DNA from: UBA6224 sp963800205
GTDB taxonomy: Bacteria > Patescibacteriota > Saccharimonadia > Saccharimonadales > UBA4665
NCBI GenBank assembly: GCA_963800205.1
Contig: CAWCZQ010000005.1
Span: 310,001 to 374,000 of the forward strand
Direction: 5' to 3'
DNA length: 64,000 nt
Part shown: positions 58,012 through 64,000 of the stretch, one piece after another
Layout: every line of letters begins with the position of its first letter
Numbering within the stretch: the first letter of the stretch is position 1
Position numbers and translations under genes: made by a program
The notes under the pieces: generated by a model
What the model was told of the DNA's origin: nothing
Database searches by the model: none
Seen by the model: the letters and a program-made list of their open reading frames with translations, nothing else

Positions 58012-59292
58012 CTAACTGTCGGGGGCGGTATTCTGGCGCCGCTTTTTGTGGATTAACACCAGCAATCCGAGGCAGCCACTTATGGCAGACGCCGCAAATA
58101 TACTGAGCTTAGCAACGGTAATAAACTGCTCTTGGTCAAACGCCAGTTCCGTGATGAATATCGACACCGTAAAGCCTATGCCCGCCAACAAGCCCACTCC
58201 TACAACGTGCGCCCAAGACGAACCTTCTGGCAAATCAGCATACTTCAGCTTTATCATTAGCCAAGTGGCGCCCACTATTCCCGATACCTTCCCCACGACC
58301 AGTCCTACAATAATGCCAGCCGCAATTGGTATAGCCGCACTGTGTTGGATGCTCCCCATCGACAATGTGACGCCCGTATTTGCAAAGGCAAACAGTGGCA
58401 CCACGACGAATGTCGAAATAGGAATCATAGTTTGCTCGGTGCGCTCTGCGATTGATTTTTTGCCGTGCGAGCTGGCGACTACTGGCGCCAGCAGACCCAT
58501 AATAGCGCCAGCGATACTCGCATGAATTCCTGAAGCATTAATAGCCATCCACAGCGCAATACAAGCAATCACATAGACGGGCATCGTTAATGTTCGATAA
58601 CGACTAATGGCAAGTACGACACCGCTAATCAGCACGGCCGCCGCCAGCATAAAGACATTAAAGCTGTGACTATAGAAGACCGCGATGATAATAACTGCCC
58701 CGACATCATCGACAATGGCGAGTGTTAACAAGAACAAACGAATGGAAGATGGGATACCTTTGCCGAGCAAGGCCAAAATCCCAATGGCAAAGGCGATATC
58801 CGTCGCCATGGGTATGGCCCAACCGTTGATAGCGTCGGACGACAAATTAAACGCCAAATATATAATCGCCGGTACCAGCATGCCGCCCAATGCGGCCGCA
58901 AACGGCAACACAGCCGTACGGAACTTTCGGAGTTCTCCATGCACCAGCTCACGCTTTAGCTCCAGGCCAACCACCAGGAAAAAAATAGCCATTAGCGCCT
59001 CTCCGACCCAATGCCGGAGGTCCTTGTCTATCGCCCAATTTCCCACCCCAATATTGAGATGCGTGTGCCAAAAAGCTTCGTACTGATTCAAGAGCGACGT
59101 ATTAACCGCAACCAGTGCCAGCAGCGTCGCCCCTAAAATAAATTTGCCACTAACTGCCTCATCCCTCAGAAGATACAGCGCTAATCGAGAAATCCTAGCC
59201 GGATGTAATGCTTTTGCGAGATTAAGTATTTTTCTTTCCAACGGATATGTCCTATCAGCTTTAGTTCTGTGCCTGTCCAGACTTTCCAGCAC
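58012..59292 (-). CDS. nhaA: Na+/H+ antiporter NhaA
   Basis: 426 residues, GTG start. It exchanges Na+ for H+ across the membrane. Ion-binding residues are conserved: MATDIAFAIGIL and the DD pair in LTLAIVDDVGAVIII, with about eleven or twelve helices. The N-terminal ~50 residues (HRTKADRTYPLERKILNLAKALHPARISRLALYLLRDEAVSG) form an amphipathic cytoplasmic extension. It is oriented towards the cassette array, sharing a short convergent gap. Useful for sodium and pH homeostasis in a cell whose only proton machinery here is F1Fo. Confidence 0.95.
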   Translation of the reverse strand: MLESLDRHRTKADRTYPLERKILNLAKALHPARISRLALYLLRDEAVSGKFILGATLLALVAVNTSLLNQYEAFWHTHLNIGVGNWAIDKDLRHWVGEALMAIFFLVVGLELKRELVHGELRKFRTAVLPFAAALGGMLVPAIIYLAFNLSSDAINGWAIPMATDIAFAIGILALLGKGIPSSIRLFLLTLAIVDDVGAVIIIAVFYSHSFNVFMLAAAVLISGVVLAISRYRTLTMPVYVIACIALWMAINASGIHASIAGAIMGLLAPVVASSHGKKSIAERTEQTMIPISTFVVVPLFAFANTGVTLSMGSIQHSAAIPIAAGIIVGLVVGKVSGIVGATWLMIKLKYADLPEGSSWAHVVGVGLLAGIGFTVSIFITELAFDQEQFITVAKLSIFAASAISGCLGLLVLIHKKRRQNTAPDS

Positions 59293-59378
59293 GCCTTACC
59301 TATAGTTTATGTGAATATGGCGGTATTTGCGAACGCCGCAAAAAGTCATCCCTATGCTTACCGTTAAATGAGCGCCTC

Positions 59379-61034
59379 TTATGCCGGCGGCGGCGTAGTA
59401 TCGATGAACCGCTCTTCTTTTTCGGCAATGTGGCCATCGGTGTCTACCCGATACAGCAAAATATTGCCGAACGGCATATCGACGTTGGCTATGTCGTCAT
59501 CTGAAATATTTTCTATATATTTTATGAGTGCCCGGAGTGCATTGCCATGAGAAACCACCAATACATTTTGACCGCTCAGTAACTTCGGCAAAATTACTTG
59601 CCGATAAAAAGGCACCGCTCGTTCGTAGACCATTTTGAGCGTTTCGCCGTTCGGCACAGGATAGTCCCAATCCCGACGCAAACGCTGGAACGTTTCTTCG
59701 CCAATTTTGTCTTGGACTTCCCATTTATTGAGTCCAGTGTAATCACCATAATCCCGCTCGTTGAGATCGGCGCTGCGTTCATAAGGAGCATCGAATTGCT
59801 GCGCTGAATCTAAAATACCCTGCATCGTTTCGTAGGCGCGAATTTGCTGCGATACCACGGCAAAATCAAAATGAATATCTTTGATAGCCAGTCCGAGCAG
59901 TGCTGCCTCGTGGAAGCCTTTTTCGCTCAAGTGGACGTCGGTAGTACCTGTCCATTTACCAAGTGCGTTCCACTCTGATTCACCATGCCTCACCAACAAC
60001 AACTGCCCCACCTGCTTGACTGGCGGCTGGACCTTATTGGGAGTTTCGCCGTACCAATACTTAATCATATCGCCCGCGCTAGTTTCGTTAATACGGCCGA
60101 TAGCCTCGATGGTATTAAAGGCGTTATGCGGCGTAATGAGCACATTCGGCAGACGCTTTAAGATATTTATGTAGAGGCTTTCAGCCAAGATATCGGGGGC
60201 GGCCGGTGCTCGCCTGAGCAGGAGCATTTCTTCGTCGATTTGTAAGAGCTGTTCGCCTTCGATTACATCGAGTGCTGCTCCGGCTAGTCGTTTTTCTTTG
60301 AGAGCGGTAATAAGTGCCTGAGTATCTACCAGCTCGCCACGCGCAGTATTTAGCAATATGGCCGAGGGTTTGATGTGTCGGAGAAAGTCAGTATTTATCA
60401 AATGACGATTGCTACCGGTATAAGGACTATGCAGACTGACCACATCACTCTGCTCGGCAAGCTCCATGAGTGACACATAGGAAAAGCCGACTTCTGCCGC
60501 TTTGTCGTTGTTCGGATACGGATCGTAGGCAATCACTTCCATGCCAAAGCCTTTGGCGATTTGCGCGGTGGATTGGCCAATGCGGCCACTGCCGATTATG
60601 CCCAAGGTTTTGCCGTGCAAATCAAAGCCGACGAGTTTTTCTTGATCAAAATCATAGGCAAATATCGAGGCGGTAGCCGCCGAGATACGTCGAGATACAT
60701 TTAATAGCATTGCAAAGGTGTATTCTGCGACGGTTTTCTCGCCGTAGCTTGGGACATTTATCACGGTAACGCCGCTATCGGCAGCGGCCGCCAAATCGAT
60801 GTGGTTATAGCCGGTTGAGCGGCAAGCGATTACCTTGAGCTTTGGTAATTGTTCAATAATCTCTTTAGTCACCTTACTGCTTACAAATACCGAAATCATT
60901 TCCGAGTCTTGATGAAGATTATCGAGACTTATCGCCTCTTCGACATAGACCACATGATGGTCCGTGGCAGCGAATTGTTCCTGCAGCTGCGACCGATCGG
61001 TTTGCGTCGTGTCATATATCGTAATGTAGGCCAT
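59379..61034 (-). CDS. Fusion of D-2-hydroxyacid dehydrogenase and phosphoglycerate mutase
   Basis: 551 residues. Residues 1-~340 form a complete D-lactate-dehydrogenase-like protein: NAD loop GIIGSGRIGQS (~145), catalytic Arg in NTARGELVD (~232), Glu near 260 and His in TPHNAF (~303). Residues ~345-551 form a cofactor-dependent phosphoglycerate mutase: LLLVRHGESEWN (phospho-His, ~350), TGTTDVHLSEKG, DLNERDYGDYTGLNK and VVSHGNALRAL (second His, ~495). There is no stop or frameshift between them. A TATACT box lies 8 nt before the ATG. It is divergent from eno, whose product acts next after the mutase. Confidence 0.9.
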   Translation of the reverse strand: MAYITIYDTTQTDRSQLQEQFAATDHHVVYVEEAISLDNLHQDSEMISVFVSSKVTKEIIEQLPKLKVIACRSTGYNHIDLAAAADSGVTVINVPSYGEKTVAEYTFAMLLNVSRRISAATASIFAYDFDQEKLVGFDLHGKTLGIIGSGRIGQSTAQIAKGFGMEVIAYDPYPNNDKAAEVGFSYVSLMELAEQSDVVSLHSPYTGSNRHLINTDFLRHIKPSAILLNTARGELVDTQALITALKEKRLAGAALDVIEGEQLLQIDEEMLLLRRAPAAPDILAESLYINILKRLPNVLITPHNAFNTIEAIGRINETSAGDMIKYWYGETPNKVQPPVKQVGQLLLVRHGESEWNALGKWTGTTDVHLSEKGFHEAALLGLAIKDIHFDFAVVSQQIRAYETMQGILDSAQQFDAPYERSADLNERDYGDYTGLNKWEVQDKIGEETFQRLRRDWDYPVPNGETLKMVYERAVPFYRQVILPKLLSGQNVLVVSHGNALRALIKYIENISDDDIANVDMPFGNILLYRVDTDGHIAEKEERFIDTTPPPA

Positions 61035-61065
61035 TACCTAGTAGTATAAGGATAAGGACTTTACT

Positions 61066-62319
61066 ATGACAATCGAAAAAATATATGCACGACAGATATT
61101 TGATTCACGCGGCAATCCGACGGTCGAATGCGAAGTAACATTGCAGGATGGGTCGTGGGGCAGAGCCGCCGTACCGTCGGGTGCATCGACCGGCAGCCGT
61201 GAGGCAATTGAGCTCCGCGATGGCGGTCAGGCCTACGGCGGCAAGGGCGTACAAAAAGCGGTCGATGCAATAAACAATGCTATCGCACCGCACCTTTGTG
61301 GCAGCGAAGCGTGGGATCAATTTGCCCTCGACCAAAAAATGATCGAGCTCGATGGCACCGACAACAAGGCTCACCTCGGCGCCAACGCCATTCTAGCCGT
61401 ATCCCTCGCGAATGCTCATGCGATGGCTCAGCACGAGGACATCCCCTTGTATCAGTACATCGGTAACCTCGCTAAAAACTCGCAATTCCGTCTGCCGATG
61501 CCATTTTTTAACATACTAAATGGTGGCCAGCATGCCGCCGGCTCGACCGACGTGCAAGAATTTATGATAGTGCCTACCGGAGCCGATACTATGTCGACTG
61601 CTCTTCGGATGGCGAGCGAAACTTACCACTCTCTTGCCCAAGTACTGAAGCAGCGCGGATTTGCGACGACCGTTGGGGATGAAGGCGGTTTTGCGCCGGC
61701 TGTCGAAGGTACAGAAGCAGCCCTCGATCTCATCATTGAGGCAATTACCAAAGCCGGCTACGAACCCGGCAAAGATATAGCACTGGCGCTCGACGTTGCA
61801 GCATCTGAGCTCGTCGGTGATGATGGCTACCGATTTGATCGAGAAGGCAAATCTTTTACCGCCCAACAACTGGTCGACTGGTACGCATCATTAGTTGCTC
61901 GCTACCCGATTATTTCTATCGAAGATGGGCTTGGCGAAAGTGATTGGTCTGGGTGGGCTCAGCTAGTAGAAAGCCTGGGCGACAGGCTACAGCTCGTCGG
62001 TGACGATTTACTCGTCACCAACACGTCATTACTAGACCGAGCCATTCATGATAAGGCCGCCAACTCAATACTTATTAAGCCAAACCAAATCGGATCCTTA
62101 ACCGAGACAATTCAGGCCGTCCTCATGGCACAACAAGCTGGCTGGAAGACGATGGTATCGCATCGGTCCGGCGAAACAGAAGATATCACCATTGCACATA
62201 TTGCCGTCGGCCTCAATGCTGGCCAGATAAAGACTGGCTCATTTGCTCGCTCGGAACGCCTCGCCAAATACAATGAACTGCTTCGCATCGCCGAACAGCT
62301 CTTAGATCCATCGCTCTAA
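61066..62319 (+). CDS. eno: Enolase
   Basis: 417 residues. It converts 2-phosphoglycerate to PEP. Landmarks: ARQIFDSRGNPTVECEV, SGASTGSREA, GGQHAAGSTDVQEFM, GDEGGFAP, metal ligands in ALDVAASE, ISIEDGLGESDW, LVGDDLLVTN, catalytic Lys in LIKPNQIGSLTET and SHRSGETED. An AAGGA site precedes the ATG in the 31-bp divergent promoter region shared with the fusion gene. Confidence 0.96.
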   Translation: MTIEKIYARQIFDSRGNPTVECEVTLQDGSWGRAAVPSGASTGSREAIELRDGGQAYGGKGVQKAVDAINNAIAPHLCGSEAWDQFALDQKMIELDGTDNKAHLGANAILAVSLANAHAMAQHEDIPLYQYIGNLAKNSQFRLPMPFFNILNGGQHAAGSTDVQEFMIVPTGADTMSTALRMASETYHSLAQVLKQRGFATTVGDEGGFAPAVEGTEAALDLIIEAITKAGYEPGKDIALALDVAASELVGDDGYRFDREGKSFTAQQLVDWYASLVARYPIISIEDGLGESDWSGWAQLVESLGDRLQLVGDDLLVTNTSLLDRAIHDKAANSILIKPNQIGSLTETIQAVLMAQQAGWKTMVSHRSGETEDITIAHIAVGLNAGQIKTGSFARSERLAKYNELLRIAEQLLDPSL

Positions 62320-62484
62320 CCACCCGGTTAGCCGGCGGGCATTACTTTGATATACATAGGGAGAGCTTGGCAACAACTACCTCTTGGACTCACTCAAAAT
62401 GCTCATGCCTGCATTCTCGTGACAATAGGTGTATAGTCGATATCCTAACAGTAATGAGTGATGTAGGAGCGTATTCTCGCCGCC

Positions 62485-63468
62485 ATGGAGACACTGAAGC
62501 ATCGATTAGGAATTGTCACAGTTGGCTTTTTGATGGTGGTTTGCGTTATGCTGCTGCCTGCGCTAGTTTCGGCATTGATGGGCGGGAATACGCACTCTGT
62601 TCACACGAGCCAGTCTTCTTTCTTGTATACCGGCGAGATGTCGAGTAGTGCTAATGCGGTCACCCGTAGTATGACGAGCATAGCGCAGGGCACTGACAAG
62701 GTCATTAGTGGAACCGCCACAGTGGTCTACGGCATATCAGACGGATTCGTGTGGGGAGCAACTCATGTTGGTGCGGTAATAACGTCTATCGGCACTTTCT
62801 TTGCGCACAGTATCTATAGTGGTTCTATGGCCGTGGTGAGCGCCACCAGTCATACTTTTTTTTGGATAGCAGGTATTCCGGGCTCTCTTTTTGAACACAT
62901 TGCAAAAGTATCAGTCGTTAGTGCAATGATACAGCCTGCCGACCACGCCGATAGCCCGCCACTCAATATTGATCGCACTATGCATGCAGCCGCAAATATC
63001 ACCGAAAAGACAGCGCCAAAAACGACCGTCGCCTCACTTGCCAGTGCAGCAGCAACCGCACCCAAAAAAGATACGATGGTACGATGGCCTATTCATGGCA
63101 TGATTACGACATTATTTGGTGTACCAGAGCCGCCCTACCAGCCAATTCATACCGGTATCGACATCAGCGACGGCAAACCTTCTGGCGTCACAGCTATCCA
63201 CCCCTTTAAGGCGGGCCGAGTCATGACCATAGAATACTCCTCTCGGGGGCTCGGTAATCATGTGGTGATCGACCACGGCAATGGGTTGTCGTCAGTCTAC
63301 GCACACCTCTACTCCATTGCGGTACAGCAAGGAGACTCGGTGACAGTCGACGACATTATTGGCCGAGAAGGTTCTACCGGCGTCTCAACCGGCACACACC
63401 TACATTTCGAAATCCTCCGTAACGGCACGCCGACCAATCCTTTTAACTACATCGATGGTCGGCCCTAA
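62485..63468 (+). CDS. Membrane-anchored M23 (LytM-type) metallopeptidase
   Basis: 327 residues. One N-terminal membrane segment (IVTVGFLMVVCVMLLPALVSALM) is followed by ~170 residues of Ala/Ser/Thr-rich linker with further hydrophobic patches. The C-terminal M23 domain carries zinc ligands HTGIDIS (His, Asp) and HLHFEI (His-x-His), plus GLGNHVVIDHGNGLSSVYAHLYS. It cleaves peptidoglycan cross-bridges or activates amidases during wall remodelling. A GTAGGAG site is about 20 nt upstream, a weak position. It stands alone after eno. Confidence 0.88.
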   Translation: METLKHRLGIVTVGFLMVVCVMLLPALVSALMGGNTHSVHTSQSSFLYTGEMSSSANAVTRSMTSIAQGTDKVISGTATVVYGISDGFVWGATHVGAVITSIGTFFAHSIYSGSMAVVSATSHTFFWIAGIPGSLFEHIAKVSVVSAMIQPADHADSPPLNIDRTMHAAANITEKTAPKTTVASLASAAATAPKKDTMVRWPIHGMITTLFGVPEPPYQPIHTGIDISDGKPSGVTAIHPFKAGRVMTIEYSSRGLGNHVVIDHGNGLSSVYAHLYSIAVQQGDSVTVDDIIGREGSTGVSTGTHLHFEILRNGTPTNPFNYIDGRP

Positions 63469-63553
63469 GCCATTCGCGGTAGACCTCTATAGCACATCTG
63501 GTATCATGGGGTATATGCATAAACTTCTAGGGAGGGTGAGTTAATCCACGTAT

Positions 63554-64000
63554 ATGATTGAGCTCATTCTGCTCATCTGTTCAGTTCTACTCATCGCAAT
63601 CTGTGGCATCTTTGTGGCTGCCGAGTTCTCCTTGCTTGCCGTCAATCGGTCGACGGTGGAGCGCTACGCCGCTCGGGGAGATCAGAAAGCTAAGGGTATT
63701 GCTGGCGCACTCCGGACCCTGTCTTCTCAGCTATCTGGCGCACAAATTGGTATTACTGTCACCAATCTAGCTATCGGTTTCTTGGCAGAACCGGCAATTG
63801 CCTACTATTTGGAAAGCCCCCTCTCTGCCCTGCGCATACCCGAGGCCGCCATACCCGGCATCGCCATAGTGCTGGGGGTAGCAATTGCCACCGCCGCCAC
63901 TATGGTTTTTGGCGAACTCGTCCCCAAGAACCTCGCCATCACGAAACCAATGGCTACGGCCCGATTTATTCAACGGCCACAACGAGTCTTTACTCGCGTC
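63554..64000 (+). CDS. CNNM/CorC-type membrane protein (3' end outside window)
   Basis: 149 codons are visible from the ATG at 63554. The DUF21/CNNM transmembrane domain is recognisable: IAICGIFVAAEFSLLAVNRSTVERYAARGDQKAKGI, SGAQIGITVTNLAIGFLAEPAI and MVFGELVPKNLAI. These are conserved in hemolysin-C/CorC-like Mg2+/Co2+ efflux proteins, which continue with CBS and CorC_HlyC domains outside the window. Confidence 0.88.
   Translation, partial: MIELILLICSVLLIAICGIFVAAEFSLLAVNRSTVERYAARGDQKAKGIAGALRTLSSQLSGAQIGITVTNLAIGFLAEPAIAYYLESPLSALRIPEAAIPGIAIVLGVAIATAATMVFGELVPKNLAITKPMATARFIQRPQRVFTRV

Noticed and set aside
1..64000. CRISPR arrays, rRNA genes, complete transposases or integrases
   Set aside because: None was found on either strand; repeats seen are tied to RNA-gene 3' ends or terminators and lack CRISPR spacing.

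Overview
The window looks like a chromosomal segment of a member of Candidatus Saccharibacteria (TM7, Patescibacteria). This is an inference. It rests on about 48-50% GC, densely packed short genes, the standard stop codon set (TGA is read as stop), a fermentative glycolytic gene set, many secreted wall-directed proteins, and protein flavours typical of that lineage. No rRNA is present to confirm it.

Layout. 1-3924 (minus): four secreted proteins, a DUF916-like protein and three paralogous beta-sandwich surface proteins. 4028-5032: a plus-strand membrane-anchored, fibre-like protein. 5044-11213 (minus): an F1Fo ATP synthase operon, epsilon-beta-gamma-alpha-delta-b. The a and c genes are absent, and a secreted protein with a c-subunit-like hairpin sits where c would be. 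11242-15833: cysteine desulfurase, two small proteins, TatD, MetRS and a HIT protein. 15946-20616: a phosphatidyltransferase-like enzyme, a trehalase-family GH37 enzyme, a wrecked GH5 gene, an RRM protein and a GH25-like secreted protein. 20704-24690: MarR, a two-component system and a DEAD-box helicase. 24847-25985: an acetyltransferase and tmRNA with a duplicated 3' end. 25990-36616: RsmA, an RpfB-like protein, UvrD/PcrA, then TpiA, Pgk and Pyk. 36700-37670: tRNA-Glu with cassette-like and tandem-repeat neighbours. 37950-45027: two LPxTG surface proteins interleaved with three markedly GC-richer genes; two of the GC-rich genes lie between 19-bp inverted repeats. 45390-53763: a sensor kinase, an unusual reductase-like pair, two single-domain response regulators, MurD, MurI and FolD. 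54128-58000: tRNA-Lys followed by an array of one-gene cassettes. 58012-64000: NhaA, a lactate-dehydrogenase-like/phosphoglycerate-mutase fusion, enolase, an M23 peptidase and a CNNM/CorC-type protein.

The most unusual signal is shared by three RNA loci (tmRNA, tRNA-Glu, tRNA-Lys). In each, the gene's 3' end is repeated downstream, and nearly every copy is followed at once by an intrinsic terminator. Between copies lie either a single small gene with its own -10 box exactly 6 nt before the start codon, or a gene-less module of nested hairpins. The hairpin modules at tmRNA and tRNA-Lys share a conserved core; the tRNA-Glu modules share only part of it. This resembles integron-like cassette arrays anchored on RNA-gene 3' ends and mobilised in trans, because no recombinase is present in the window.

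Many genes throughout the window carry a TANNNT box 6-8 nt before the start codon and no ribosome-binding site. This points to widespread leaderless transcription. Several secreted-protein genes instead have clear AGGAG-type ribosome-binding sites. Metabolically the window supplies the lower half of glycolysis (TpiA, Pgk, Pgm domain, Eno, Pyk), a D-2-hydroxyacid dehydrogenase that could recycle NADH, and an F1 motor and Na+/H+ antiporter for ion homeostasis.
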